Below, piece by piece: positions 18,622 through 28,212 of a stretch of DNA of 64,000 bases (position 1 is its first letter; the number at the start of each line of letters is the position of its first letter). The stretch is taken from contig DUZS01000010.1 of assembly GCA_013349405.1 (NCBI GenBank), positions 33,390-97,389 of the forward strand, given 5' to 3'. A program made the position numbers and the translations under genes. Under the pieces are notes generated by a model. That model had not been told where the DNA came from. It worked only from the letters and a program-made list of their open reading frames with translations, and searched no databases. Source of the DNA: Desulfuromonadales bacterium (GTDB lineage: Bacteria > Desulfobacterota > Desulfuromonadia > Geobacterales > Pseudopelobacteraceae).

Positions 18622-19235
18622 ATGCTATGAATAAAAGTGCGGCTCTCCTGATTGTTGACGTTCAGAACGACTTCTGTCCTGGTGGCACACTCGAGGTTCC
18701 CTGCGGAGATCGCGTTGTAGAGCCGCTGAACCGGGTTACAGCAGCATGTGCCGCAGCGGGTTTGCCGGTGTTGGCATCACGGGACTGGCATCCGGCGGTC
18801 ACCCGGCATTTCAATGGTTTCGGCGGCATTTGGCCATGCCACTGCGTTCAGAACAGTTCAGGGGCCGATTTCCACCCGGCACTGCAGCTGCCGAAGGGCA
18901 TGATAATCATTTCCAAAGGGAACGAACCGGACTCGGATTCCTATTCGGCCTTTGACGGTCGGAGCGAGGAGGGAAGACCGCTTGGGGGGATCCTGCAAGA
19001 CCTCGAAGTGGGGCAACTATATATTGGAGGCCTTGCTACCGATTACTGTGTTCGCGCATCGGTGCTGGACGCGAAAAAGGCCGGCTTTGACGTAACGCTG
19101 CTCACTGATGCGATCGCCGGAGTGGATATTTCTGCTGGTGATTCCGAAAAAGCACTGGAGGAAATGGGGCGGGCAGGAGTGCGTTTCTGTACGTCGCATG
19201 AGGCTGTCAGGCAAATCACAGGTAACCCTGCGTAA
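18618..19235 (+). CDS. pncA: Nicotinamidase
   Basis: Hydrolyses nicotinamide to nicotinate, feeding PncB. 205 residues of the isochorismatase/cysteine hydrolase fold: catalytic Asp in LIVDVQNDFCPGG, metal ligands in SRDWHP, and the nucleophilic Cys in GLATDYCVRASVLDA. ATG 18618 overlaps the pncB stop (ATGA); a second ATG nine bases later is also possible. Confidence 0.95.
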   Translation: MNAMNKSAALLIVDVQNDFCPGGTLEVPCGDRVVEPLNRVTAACAAAGLPVLASRDWHPAVTRHFNGFGGIWPCHCVQNSSGADFHPALQLPKGMIIISKGNEPDSDSYSAFDGRSEEGRPLGGILQDLEVGQLYIGGLATDYCVRASVLDAKKAGFDVTLLTDAIAGVDISAGDSEKALEEMGRAGVRFCTSHEAVRQITGNPA

Positions 19236-19309
19236 CGTTACAACACAGCATCGGCAGATTGTTACATAACAGGATTGCAAAAAAATGCATGCAGACACGG
19301 AGGGAACCA

Positions 19310-19780
19310 ATGATAACTCTATCAATTAACGGCAAAGCAGTGCAGGTGAATGTCGCCGCAGACACTCCGCTCCTTTGGGTGTTACGGGATCATCTCCAGT
19401 TGATCGGTACTAAGTTCGGCTGCGGTAAGGGATTGTGCGGTTCCTGTACGGTACTGGTGAACGGAAAGCCGCTGCGCTCATGTATCACTCCGGTGGGGGA
19501 GTTGCAGGGTAAGCCTGTCACCACTATAGAAGGGATTCCGGAGAACCATCCGGTAATGCTGGCCTGGCTGGCAGAAGAGGTTTCCCAATGCGGCTACTGC
19601 CAACCGGGACAGATACTGTCTGCCGTCGCACTGCTGGCCGAAACGTCGAAACCGGATGATGTGGCCATTGACCGCGCCATGAGCGGCAACCTGTGTCGCT
19701 GTGGCACCTATGGCCGCATCCGTCGGGCAATCCATGTCGCCAGCGGGAAAAAAGCTGACAAAGGGGGGAAGAATCAATGA
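19310..19780 (+). CDS. Molybdenum hydroxylase small [2Fe-2S] subunit (isoquinoline oxidoreductase alpha type)
   Basis: 156-residue iron-sulfur subunit. The plant-type ferredoxin cluster ligands lie in FGCGKGLCGSCTVLVNG, and the second cluster in CGYCQPG and NLCRCGTYGRIRRAI. It transfers electrons from the molybdenum subunit encoded next. ATG 19310 is chosen because it follows ACGGAGGGA at good spacing; the longer frame adds a non-homologous N-terminus. It overlaps the next gene (ATGA). Substrate unknown: family members oxidise aldehydes or N-heterocycles. Confidence 0.93.
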   Translation: MITLSINGKAVQVNVAADTPLLWVLRDHLQLIGTKFGCGKGLCGSCTVLVNGKPLRSCITPVGELQGKPVTTIEGIPENHPVMLAWLAEEVSQCGYCQPGQILSAVALLAETSKPDDVAIDRAMSGNLCRCGTYGRIRRAIHVASGKKADKGGKNQ

Positions 19781-21948
19781 ATAAAAGACCGGAAATTGAT
19801 CGGCGCCAGTTTATTAAAACAAGTGCGCTTCTGGGCGGCGGGCTGCTGCTGGCCTGTCACCTCCCCTTTGGCAGGGGCTATGCGGAGGCTGCCTCCGATG
19901 TCTCCTTCGCACCGAATGCCTACCTGCACATCGGCCAGGATGACAGTGTGACCGTAATCGTCAATAAATCCGAAATGGGACAGGGAGTGTATACCTCGCT
20001 CCCGATGCTGGTAGCGGAAGAGCTCTGCTGTGACTGGAAAAACGTTACATTCAGGGCGTCTCCGGTCGCTCCCGAGTACAACCACGCCGAGTTCGGACCG
20101 ATCATGGTTACCGGCGGCAGCAGCAGTGTGCGCTCGGAATGGAGCCGCCTCTCATTGGCCGGAGCAGCAGCCCGTGAACTACTGGTAGCGGCGGCGGCAG
20201 AGGAATGGCAGATCGATCCGGCCACCTGCCGGGCCGAAAAAGGTTTCGTCATCAGCTCTTCCGGAGCCCGCCTCTCCTACGGCAAGCTGGCAGCGAGAGC
20301 CGCACAGTTACCGGTTCCGAAGGAACCGAAGCTGAAGTCGGGCAAGAGCAATATTCTCGGCACAGCAGTGAAGCGTCTGGACAGTCCGGCCAAAATCAAC
20401 GGCAGGGCAATTTTTGGCATTGATGTGCACGCACCGGGTATGCTGACAGTTGTCATAGCCCGACCGCCGGTTTTCGGCGCAAAGATAGTCAATTTCAATG
20501 CCGACAAAGCCAGAGCGCTCCCCGGCGTGCGGAGTGTAACAGCAGTCGAAGCAGGCGTTGCAGTGGCCGCCGATGACTTTTGGCAGGCGCTGAAAGGGCG
20601 TGATCTTCTGGAGATCACCTGGGATGAGGGTATGTGGGGCGGGATTTCGACACCTGCCATGCGTGAGCAGTATGCAGCCCTTGCCCTGACTCCAGGCCTG
20701 ATCGCCCGCAAGGATGGCGATGCTCCGGCGGTTCTGGCTGCTCATCCGGGCAGGATTGAAGCACTCTTCGAGCTGCCATACCTCGCACACGCACCTATGG
20801 AACCTCTGAACTGTTTTGTCGATCTGAAGGGTGACAGCTGTCTGATCCGTACCGGCAGCCAGTTCCAGACGGTTGACCGGGCGGCTGCCGCTAAAGTCAC
20901 CGGGCTGAAGCCGGAACAGATCGTCTTCGAGACCACCTTTCTTGGCGGCGGTTTCGGTCGACGTGCCTGTACCGGTTCAGACTTTGTTATTGAAGCTGCT
21001 CAGGTGGCAAAAGCTCTCGGCACGCCGGTCAAGGTGGTGCGCACCCGCGAAGACGATATGAGGGCTGGATACTACCGACCGATGTGGTACGATCGGGTGG
21101 TGGCGTGTCTGGACAAAAAAGGGTATCCACTGGCATGGCATCATCGTATTGTAGGGCAGTCGATCATCGCAGGCACCCCTTTTGAGTCGGCTATCGTCAA
21201 GGAGGGGATTGACCACACCTCAGTCGAGGGGGCGGTAGATACCCTCTATGCCATTCCCAACCTGCAGGTGGAGTTGCACAGCCCCAAAAACGGAGTGCCG
21301 GTGCTCTGGTGGCGCTCGGTCGGCCACTCCCACACCGCCTTTGTCATGGAGAGTTTCCTTGACGATCTTGCCCATACAACAGGCAAAGACCCCTATAAGT
21401 ACCGCAAGACTCTGCTGGCCAATCACCCGCGCCAATTAAAAGTACTGCAGACTGCCGCCCGCAAGGCCGACTGGGGGAAACCTCTGCCGAAAGGACGGGG
21501 GCGCGGCATCGCCGTGCATCAATCTTTCGGCAGTATCACCGCCCAGGTGGCTGAGGTGTCGCTGGACAAAACCGGAGCAATCAGGGTGCATCGGGTGGTC
21601 TGCGTCGTGGATTGCGGGCGGGTAGTAAATCCCGACACTGTCACGGCCCAGATGGAATCCGGCATCATATTCGGTCTCTCTGCCACCCTGTATGGGGCGA
21701 TAACCCTCAAGAACGGCAGGGTCGAGCAGGACAATTTTGACTCTTATCCGTTGGTTCGTATGGCAGCGGCGCCAAAGATTGAAGTGTACATCATTGACAG
21801 TCAGGAGTCCCCAGGGGGAGTCGGTGAACCTGGCGTGCCCCCCATCGCCCCGGCGGTCGCAAATGCTCTTTTTGCACTCTCCGGCACCAGAGTCCGCACG
21901 CTGCCACTGACCCCGGAGAACATCAGGGCGGCAATTAAAAAAGCGTGA
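19777..21948 (+). CDS. Molybdenum hydroxylase large subunit (isoquinoline oxidoreductase beta type), Tat-exported
   Basis: 723-residue molybdopterin subunit. The N-terminus carries a twin-arginine signal, RRQFIKTSALLGGGLLLACH, so the complex should act in the periplasm. The molybdopterin domains follow: GGGFGRRACTGSDFV, TREDDMRAGYYRP and, near the C-terminus, GGVGEPGVPPIAPAVANA with the conserved catalytic glutamate. No cytochrome c subunit or XdhC-type chaperone is adjacent. The substrate cannot be told from sequence; its place after the nicotinate salvage genes may be coincidence. Confidence 0.92.
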   Translation: MNKRPEIDRRQFIKTSALLGGGLLLACHLPFGRGYAEAASDVSFAPNAYLHIGQDDSVTVIVNKSEMGQGVYTSLPMLVAEELCCDWKNVTFRASPVAPEYNHAEFGPIMVTGGSSSVRSEWSRLSLAGAAARELLVAAAAEEWQIDPATCRAEKGFVISSSGARLSYGKLAARAAQLPVPKEPKLKSGKSNILGTAVKRLDSPAKINGRAIFGIDVHAPGMLTVVIARPPVFGAKIVNFNADKARALPGVRSVTAVEAGVAVAADDFWQALKGRDLLEITWDEGMWGGISTPAMREQYAALALTPGLIARKDGDAPAVLAAHPGRIEALFELPYLAHAPMEPLNCFVDLKGDSCLIRTGSQFQTVDRAAAAKVTGLKPEQIVFETTFLGGGFGRRACTGSDFVIEAAQVAKALGTPVKVVRTREDDMRAGYYRPMWYDRVVACLDKKGYPLAWHHRIVGQSIIAGTPFESAIVKEGIDHTSVEGAVDTLYAIPNLQVELHSPKNGVPVLWWRSVGHSHTAFVMESFLDDLAHTTGKDPYKYRKTLLANHPRQLKVLQTAARKADWGKPLPKGRGRGIAVHQSFGSITAQVAEVSLDKTGAIRVHRVVCVVDCGRVVNPDTVTAQMESGIIFGLSATLYGAITLKNGRVEQDNFDSYPLVRMAAAPKIEVYIIDSQESPGGVGEPGVPPIAPAVANALFALSGTRVRTLPLTPENIRAAIKKA

Positions 21949-21969
21949 CGCTTGTGATTCGTCGATTTT

Positions 21970-21993
21970 CGGCTCACCCGTACAGGTGAGCCG
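21970..21993. terminator. Hairpin between convergent operons
   Basis: CGGCTCACC (21970-21978) and GGTGAGCCG (21985-21993) form a perfect 9-bp stem with a 6-base loop. It follows the hydroxylase operon by 21 bp. It lacks a T-run. Confidence 0.5.
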
Positions 21994-22049
21994 GACAGAA
22001 TGGGGAACTGCACGCAAAAGCGGTGTGAGCTCGAATTCGAGCCACGGTT

Positions 22050-22304
22050 TCAGCGGTCTGCGAAAACAACCAGCCCGGAACCGGAAACTTCAACCCGGCA
22101 GTTTGAGTAGCCACGTCTTTTCAGGCGAAACATAATGAGCGGCGCGACCAGAGGATGCACCCCCGGCAGAATGAGCGGGAAATGGACGTATGACATGCCA
22201 AGCAGTGCCTGTACTGTTGCTTTCAGGTTGAGTGAGGATGAATTCCCTCCGTTTTCTTGCGTGGAAGCAGCTCCTTTCTGCCGAGTTTTCCCAGTGGAAC
22301 GCAC
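22050..22304 (-). CDS. Possible small protein downstream of prfC
   Basis: 84-codon frame starting at GTG, five bases after the prfC stop, on the same strand. The second half is hydrophobic (YVHFPLILPGVHPLVAPLIM) and ends in a basic then beta-like tail. Codon choice in that half resembles neighbouring genes. There is no ribosome binding site of its own, so translation would depend on re-initiation after prfC. I do not recognise a family; it may be spurious. Confidence 0.35.
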   Translation of the reverse strand: MRSTGKTRQKGAASTQENGGNSSSLNLKATVQALLGMSYVHFPLILPGVHPLVAPLIMFRLKRRGYSNCRVEVSGSGLVVFADR

Positions 22305-22306
22305 AG

Positions 22307-23890
22307 TCAGCTATGCTCGCTTGTTTCATGGAATTCGAGCATCTTCCAGCTTTCCATGGTGTTATCGAGACGCCACTGGCTTCCGGCCATATAGGTCAAC
22401 TTACCTTCACCATCGATATACACGTGCATGGCCTCTTTCTTCTCAAAATCCTCAATCGGCTTCTTTTCACCGGTTACCCAGCGGGCTGTGACGTAACTGA
22501 CCGGTTCAAACGCTACTTTTACGCTGTATTCATGTTCCAGACGGTGCATGACCACCTCAAACTGCAGCAGGCCGACCGCCCCGATAACCCAGTCCGACCC
22601 CATGAGCGGCTTGAACACCTGGGTGGCACCCTCTTCCGCCAACTGCACCAGCCCCTTTTCCAGCGCCTTTGATTTCATCGGGTTCAGCAGGCGCACCTTC
22701 CGGAAATGCTCAGGGGCAAAGCTCGGAATACCGGTAAACTTGAGATCTTCGCCGACCGTAAAGGTATCGCCGATCTTGATCGTTCCATGATTGTGAATGC
22801 CGATAATATCTCCCGGCCACGCCTCTTCGACATTGGTCCGATCCTGCGCCATAAATATCGTGGCATTGGCAATCTGTACGTCGCGGCCAAGACGGACATG
22901 ACGGACTTTCATGCCGCGGGTAAATTTCCCGGAACAGATCCGGAAGAACGCAATCCGGTCTCGATGAGCGGGATCCATATTTGCCTGAATTTTGAAGGTA
23001 AAGCCGCTGAACGGCTCTTCATACGGCGAAACATCGCGGGTGGCGCTTTCACGCGGCAGCGGATGCGGTGCGTACTGGACAAACGCGTCCAGCAGCTGCT
23101 GCACCCCGAAGGTATTAATGGCACTGCCGAAGAACACCGGCGTCTGACGACCTGCCAGATATTCGACCATATCGAAGGGATGGGCCGCCCCTTCGAGCAG
23201 TTCGACGTCGTTACGCAGCTCCTCAACCTGACTTCCGAGCAGTTCATCAAGACGGGGGTCGTCGAGACCATTGACCGTGATGATTTCCCCCGTGCCGTTA
23301 TCCGCCTCTGCATCAAAAAACGTCAGCTCTTTGGTGTACAGGTGATAGGTGCCCCGGAAGCGCTTGCCCATGCCGATCGGCCAGGTGATCGGCGCTGTCT
23401 GCATATGAAGGTTTTTTTCAATGTCATCGAGCAGATCAAACGGCTCCTGTCCTTCGCGGTCAAGCTTGTTCATAAAGGTCATGATCGGCGTGTGGCGCAG
23501 ACGGCAGACCTCAAGCAGCTTCCGCGTCTGACTTTCGACACCCTTGACTGAATCGATCACCATCAGCACCGAGTCTACGGCGGTCAACACCCGGTAGGTA
23601 TCTTCGGAAAAGTCGTTGTGACCAGGAGTATCGAGGAGGTTTATTTCACACTGCTCGTAGGTAAATTTCATCACCGATGAGGTCACGGAGATGCCGCGCT
23701 GCTTTTCAAGCTCCATCCAGTCAGACGTCGCATGCCGGGCGCTCTTGCGGGCACGAACCTCACCCGCCTGCTGAATGGCACCTCCGAAAAGGAGCAGTTT
23801 TTCAGTGATAGTGGTCTTTCCGGCATCGGGATGACTGATAATGGCAAAGGTGCGGCGCTTTTCGACTTCAATCTGGTTGAACAGTTCCAA
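22307..23890 (-). CDS. prfC: Peptide chain release factor 3
   Basis: GTPase that recycles RF1/RF2 after termination. 527 residues from the chosen TTG at 23890, preceded by GAAGGAG with good spacing. An upstream in-frame ATG would add 17 residues that overlap the doxX end. Motifs: P-loop [13 protein letters not shown], switch [23 protein letters not shown], and RF3-specific [19 protein letters not shown]. Confidence 0.95.
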   Translation of the reverse strand: MELFNQIEVEKRRTFAIISHPDAGKTTITEKLLLFGGAIQQAGEVRARKSARHATSDWMELEKQRGISVTSSVMKFTYEQCEINLLDTPGHNDFSEDTYRVLTAVDSVLMVIDSVKGVESQTRKLLEVCRLRHTPIMTFMNKLDREGQEPFDLLDDIEKNLHMQTAPITWPIGMGKRFRGTYHLYTKELTFFDAEADNGTGEIITVNGLDDPRLDELLGSQVEELRNDVELLEGAAHPFDMVEYLAGRQTPVFFGSAINTFGVQQLLDAFVQYAPHPLPRESATRDVSPYEEPFSGFTFKIQANMDPAHRDRIAFFRICSGKFTRGMKVRHVRLGRDVQIANATIFMAQDRTNVEEAWPGDIIGIHNHGTIKIGDTFTVGEDLKFTGIPSFAPEHFRKVRLLNPMKSKALEKGLVQLAEEGATQVFKPLMGSDWVIGAVGLLQFEVVMHRLEHEYSVKVAFEPVSYVTARWVTGEKKPIEDFEKKEAMHVYIDGEGKLTYMAGSQWRLDNTMESWKMLEFHETSEHS

Positions 23891-23910
23891 GGGTAAAACT
23901 CCTTCGTAAA

Positions 23911-24357
23911 TTAGTTCCGGAACACCAGGCGGTCGAGGCACCAGCTGCCTCCCCCGGCAATTACCAGATAGAGGGCCATTCCCAGCAGAGCGATGTTGTA
24001 TTCGATGCCCTGTCCGCGACCGGCCATGCCGCTCATATTAAGAAAGAATCCGTGAATCCAGTGGATTTTATAGATTCCTACCAGCATGACTGCTGAAATA
24101 CCGGCTGCAGAGAGGCGCGTCAGAAAACCTGACAGGACACCAAAACCGCCGCCAAATTCGGCGATGATTGCCAGCAGCGTAAAAATGGGAGGGATGCCCA
24201 TTTTCTCCTCAAAGGTCTTAAAGGTTCCGGTCAACCCCTGACCACCGAAAGCTCCAAAGAGTTTCTGAGAACCGTGTGCCATAAAGATCAGTCCGAGAGG
24301 GATACGGATCATTAACGGAGCAATCATCTCCGTTGCATCAAAACTTCCTTTTGCCAT
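23911..24357 (-). CDS. DoxX family membrane protein
   Basis: 148-residue inner-membrane protein with about four hydrophobic helices. The N-terminal motif [22 protein letters not shown] and [19 protein letters not shown] are typical of the DoxX/DUF417-like group, whose role is often unclear (some act in redox or thiosulfate metabolism). It ends 20 bp before the prfC start on the same strand. Confidence 0.88.
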   Translation of the reverse strand: MAKGSFDATEMIAPLMIRIPLGLIFMAHGSQKLFGAFGGQGLTGTFKTFEEKMGIPPIFTLLAIIAEFGGGFGVLSGFLTRLSAAGISAVMLVGIYKIHWIHGFFLNMSGMAGRGQGIEYNIALLGMALYLVIAGGGSWCLDRLVFRN

Positions 24358-24455
24358 AAGAATCTCTCCATTTTTTTATGAAGCAATACAGCAGGGTGAA
24401 CGGGCGGCGACTATAACAGCTAAAGCGTCAATTTTCAATCACTCAGGGCACGTGC

Positions 24456-24490
24456 AAAAAAAACGGGGCATACCAGTTCGATATGCCCCG
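24456..24490 (-). terminator. Rho-independent terminator of the hydrogenase operon
   Basis: On the minus strand, CGGGGCATA (24490-24482) pairs with TATGCCCCG (24472-24464), a 9-bp stem with a 9-base loop, followed immediately by eight T residues (24463-24456). It lies 26 bp after the hyaC stop. Confidence 0.9.
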
Positions 24491-24515
24491 CCCTTCACAC
24501 TTCCATTCTGCCGGA

Positions 24516-25181
24516 TTATTTTTCTTTTTTAACCGTAAATTTGTAGCCGCTGAACATGCTGGAAATCTCGCTGCCATGCTCCTTGATATCCATCAGCCAG
24601 GCGCTGTAGATATGGTTGATGATAAAGCCGAAGATCATCCACATACTGGCATGATGGGCAAGACGCATGCCCTGATTACTGAAAAGTGAGTACATTGGCC
24701 CGAGAACCTTATGCATTACTCCAGAGGGAGCATGTTCGGCGTACAGCGAAAATCCGGTCAGAATCATCAGAATATACAACGCAAAAAGAGCAAAATAGGC
24801 CGTCGTTGCCAAAGGATTATGCCCGACTGTTTCGGGAACCTCCTTGTCCATGAACATATAATAGCGCAGCATCTTGACCATTTTCTCTCTTCCCCCGGCA
24901 GTCAAAAAAGGGAAGAACGCTTTCCATCCCGCATAGTCATTACCGACCAGCGACCAGATCATACGAGACAGGACACTGACTGCAAAAGCGTAGGCGGCGG
25001 TAAAGTGAACGAAGCGTATCCACCCCATGGTAAAATCTGACGCTGATTCGCCGAAAGAAACCGGATTACCGATAAAAAAACCGGTGAGGGCAAGGATTGT
25101 GATGGAGAGTACATTGGTCCAGTGGGACCAGCGTACCGGAAGCTCCCATATATAGCGTTTATATTTAGCTTGATGAGGCAT
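24516..25181 (-). CDS. hyaC: [NiFe] hydrogenase cytochrome b subunit
   Basis: 221-residue di-heme cytochrome b that anchors the periplasmic hydrogenase and passes electrons to the quinone pool. It shows YIWELPVRWSHWTN at the N-terminus, four TM segments and histidines such as those in IRFVHFTAAYAF and MRLAHHASMW. ATG 25181 follows GGAGG; the longer frame is not credible. Last gene of hyaA-hyaB-hyaC, before a strong terminator. Confidence 0.92.
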   Translation of the reverse strand: MPHQAKYKRYIWELPVRWSHWTNVLSITILALTGFFIGNPVSFGESASDFTMGWIRFVHFTAAYAFAVSVLSRMIWSLVGNDYAGWKAFFPFLTAGGREKMVKMLRYYMFMDKEVPETVGHNPLATTAYFALFALYILMILTGFSLYAEHAPSGVMHKVLGPMYSLFSNQGMRLAHHASMWMIFGFIINHIYSAWLMDIKEHGSEISSMFSGYKFTVKKEK

Positions 25182-25197
25182 GGGGTTACCCTCCTTG

Positions 25198-26895
25198 TTA
25201 GGACACCTTGACTCTGACCACTTCATTGCCGTTAACATCCATCACATGGACAGCGCAGGCGAGGCAGGGGTCAAAGGAATGGATGGTGCGCAGAATTTCC
25301 AGCGGCTTGTTTGCGTCAGCCACCGGCGTACCGACCAGAGCGGCTTCATAGGCACCACGCTGTCCTTTGGCATCGCGCGGTGAGGCGTTCCAGGTTGAGG
25401 GAACAACCGCCTGATAATTCTGAATTTTCTGATCTTTGATCTTGATCCAGTGGCCAAGCGCACCACGGGGGGCTTCATGGAAACCGTACCCTTTCGCTTC
25501 AAGCGGCCAGGTGGATGGATCCCAACTCTCATTGTTGTGAATACGATAATCACCCTTGGCAATATTGCCGATCAATTCATCAAGCCACTTCGGTGTCTGC
25601 TGGGCAATCAGCAGCGCATCAATCCCGCGGGCAGCGGTGCGCCCGAGCGTCGAGAAAAGCGCCGGAGCACCGACACCCAGCTTGCCAAGCACCAGATCAA
25701 CAACGGCCTTCGTTTCTTTGTGACCGGAGGCATAGGCCACCAGAATACGCGCCAGAGGGCCGACCTCCATCGCTTTTTCTTCATAGCGGGGAGATTTGAC
25801 AAACGAATATTTTGCATTGGTATCAAGATTTGTATACGGAGGTTTCGGCCCGGTATAGCGCACTTCGGTTTCACCTTCATACGGGTGCAGCCCTTTTCCG
25901 GCTCCGGCACTGTTGTCAAACCAGGAGTGATCTACATATTCGGCAATTTTACCCTGATCAACCTTGATGACTTTGGAAAGATCCTTGTCGAGCAGTGCAC
26001 CGGCAGGGAACCAGAGATTGCCGTTGGCATCCGGGAACTCGCCGTACGACATGTAATTCCCGAGTCCCCCACCGATTGCAGCCCACTCCTTATAAAATGA
26101 GGCAACTGCGAGCAGGTCAGGGATGTATACTTTTTCGACAAAGTCCTGCGCCTTTTTCAGCAGACGCTTGATCTCCATCAGTTTGTCGGCGTTAAGAGCG
26201 TTCTGGGAATCAGGATCGATCGGGATTGACATGCCACCCACGAGGAACGATTGCGGATGCGGGTTTTTGCTCCCGAGGATCGCGTGAATCTTGATGACAT
26301 CCTTCTGCCATTCAAGCGCTTCAAGATAATGGGCGGTCGCCATCAGGTTGGCTTCCGGCGGCAGTTTATAGGCGGGATGTCCCCAGTAGGCATTGGCAAA
26401 CGGGCCGAGACGACCGGATGCAACAAACGCCTTGACCTTGTCCTGTATCGCCTTGAAATAGGTGGCCGAATTATTGGGCCAATCGGACAGTGACGCGGCA
26501 AGAGCCGCCGTTTTGGTCGGGTCTGCCTTCAGTCCGGAGGTAATGTCAACCCAGTCAAGCGCATGGAGGTGATAGAAATGAATGACATGATCCTGTACAT
26601 TCTGGATACCCATGATGATGTTGCGAATCAGCTGGGCATTGGGCGGAATCTTGATTTTAAGCGCATCTTCAACCGCCCGGACAGAAGCAATTGAGTGAAC
26701 GGTGGTACAGACGCCGCAGAAACGCTGCGTCCAGAACCAGGCATCACGCGGATCGCGTCCCTTCAAAATCTTTTCAATGCCACGGAACATAGTGGCTGAA
26801 CTCCAGGCGTCTTTTATGAAGCCCCCTTCAATCTCCGCCTCAATGCGGAGATGCCCCTCGATGCGGGTAATCGGATCTACGACAATCCTTGCCAT
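25198..26895 (-). CDS. hyaB: [NiFe] hydrogenase large subunit
   Basis: 565-residue catalytic subunit of a group 1 membrane-bound uptake hydrogenase. Nickel ligands lie in RFCGVC (C60, C63) and DPCLACAVH (C544, C547). Fifteen residues after H550 form the tail normally removed by a maturation endopeptidase once Ni is inserted. No endopeptidase or hyp gene is present in this operon, so maturation must be encoded elsewhere. Confidence 0.96.
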   Translation of the reverse strand: MARIVVDPITRIEGHLRIEAEIEGGFIKDAWSSATMFRGIEKILKGRDPRDAWFWTQRFCGVCTTVHSIASVRAVEDALKIKIPPNAQLIRNIIMGIQNVQDHVIHFYHLHALDWVDITSGLKADPTKTAALAASLSDWPNNSATYFKAIQDKVKAFVASGRLGPFANAYWGHPAYKLPPEANLMATAHYLEALEWQKDVIKIHAILGSKNPHPQSFLVGGMSIPIDPDSQNALNADKLMEIKRLLKKAQDFVEKVYIPDLLAVASFYKEWAAIGGGLGNYMSYGEFPDANGNLWFPAGALLDKDLSKVIKVDQGKIAEYVDHSWFDNSAGAGKGLHPYEGETEVRYTGPKPPYTNLDTNAKYSFVKSPRYEEKAMEVGPLARILVAYASGHKETKAVVDLVLGKLGVGAPALFSTLGRTAARGIDALLIAQQTPKWLDELIGNIAKGDYRIHNNESWDPSTWPLEAKGYGFHEAPRGALGHWIKIKDQKIQNYQAVVPSTWNASPRDAKGQRGAYEAALVGTPVADANKPLEILRTIHSFDPCLACAVHVMDVNGNEVVRVKVS

Positions 26896-26898
26896 ATG

Positions 26899-28035
26899 TT
26901 ATCCCTCCTTGGTTTCTTCAGGTTCTTTGTCTTTACGCAGCGCATTCAGCGCGCCATGAACAGCGAATGCCGCACCGACTCCCGCCACCAGGCCGAGACC
27001 GATTTTGTCGGCGGTTGCTTCAATACCGAAACCGGGCACGTTCGGCAGGCGGCGGTACAGCGGTGACATGGTATCCCAGAATTGCGGTTCGGAACAGCCG
27101 GCGCAGCCGTGCCCGGAAGCAACCGGCCAGCTGGTTTTTTCGTTGTAGCGCTGGGTCGGACAGTTGTGGAATGTCGCCGGTCCTTTGCAGCCCATTTTGT
27201 AGAGACAGAAGCCTTTGCGATGGGCATCGTCGCCCCAGTGCTCAACATACTGGCCGGCATCGAAATGCGGACGACGCTCGCAGTTATCATGGATGCGCTT
27301 GCCGTACGCAAACAACGGCCGCCCTTTGCTGTCCATGGCAGGAATTTTTCCGAAGACCAGATAATGTACGATCGTCGCGGTCAGATTATCGGCGTTGCAC
27401 GGGCAGCCGGGCAGATTGATGACGGTGGCACCCGGAACCGCATCCCTGACACCGACGGCGCCGGTCGGATTGGGAATGGCGGCAGCGATGCCGCCATAGG
27501 CAGCACAGGTACCAATAGCGATCGTTGCCAGGGCACTGCCGCAGACGCGTCGGGCTATTTCCAGATGTGTCTTGCCGCTGGTGCAGCCGTAGACACCATC
27601 ATCTTTCATCGAAATGGAACCTTCAACCACGCAGAGGTACTTGCCCTTATATTTTGTGATGGTAGTCTCAAGAGCTTCATCGGCCTGATGTCCGGCAGCA
27701 GCCATAATCGTCTCGTGATAATCTACCGACAGAATGTCAAGAATGATCTCACCAACGGTCGGATTGGCGGCACGTAGCAGCGCTTCGGTATCACCGGTAC
27801 AGTCCTGGAAGTTCAGCCAGACGAGCGTCGGGCGCTTCACCTCGTCCAGTGCCTGAGCAACAGATGGTGCAAACGATGCCGGCAGCGACATTGCCGCCGT
27901 CATTGCGCTGCAGAACTTGAGGAAGTCGCGCCGGGACACTCCCCGCTGTTTGAGTATCTCGCCAACCGAGAATTCCCGTGTTTCTAAACTTTGTTCTGCT
28001 TTGTCCGCTGCTTCACTATTCTTTCGCTCACTCAT
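26899..28035 (-). CDS. hyaA: [NiFe] hydrogenase small subunit, Tat signal
   Basis: About 378-residue iron-sulfur subunit. A twin-arginine signal, SRRDFLKFCSAMTAAMSLP, follows a charged leader. Cluster ligands are visible in LNFQDCTGDTEALLRA, GTCAAYGGI, NLPGCPCNADN, HDNCERRPHFD, YKMGCKGPATFHNCPTQRYN and SGHGCAGCSEPQFWD. A C-terminal membrane helix (GLGLVAGVGAAFAVHGAL) anchors it. ATG 28035 follows a G-rich ribosome binding site. Confidence 0.94.
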   Translation of the reverse strand: MSERKNSEAADKAEQSLETREFSVGEILKQRGVSRRDFLKFCSAMTAAMSLPASFAPSVAQALDEVKRPTLVWLNFQDCTGDTEALLRAANPTVGEIILDILSVDYHETIMAAAGHQADEALETTITKYKGKYLCVVEGSISMKDDGVYGCTSGKTHLEIARRVCGSALATIAIGTCAAYGGIAAAIPNPTGAVGVRDAVPGATVINLPGCPCNADNLTATIVHYLVFGKIPAMDSKGRPLFAYGKRIHDNCERRPHFDAGQYVEHWGDDAHRKGFCLYKMGCKGPATFHNCPTQRYNEKTSWPVASGHGCAGCSEPQFWDTMSPLYRRLPNVPGFGIEATADKIGLGLVAGVGAAFAVHGALNALRKDKEPEETKEG

Positions 28036-28110
28036 TCCTAACCCCCTTTCAGAAGTTTCTGCCGATGTCAATTTATCTGAATACATTCTTTATGCTTACA
28101 GTTGTATTTG

Positions 28111-28139
28111 TATATAAATAGAAACCAGTTATATTGCAA
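28111..28139 (-). promoter_or_regulatory. Probable promoter of the hydrogenase operon
   Basis: On the minus strand, TTGCAA (28139-28134) and TATATA (28116-28111) are separated by exactly 17 bases, about 75 bp upstream of the hyaA start. Confidence 0.5.
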
Positions 28140-28212
28140 CTGTTTTTTTCGCAAATTTTACGTGTGTTACGAAATAGTTTTTTTAGCGCATCCTGCTTAC
28201 GTCAACGCATAA

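Noticed and set aside
24516..28035. Complete hydrogenase locus with maturation genes
   Set aside because: Only hyaA, hyaB and hyaC are present; a terminator follows hyaC and no protease or hyp gene is in the window.
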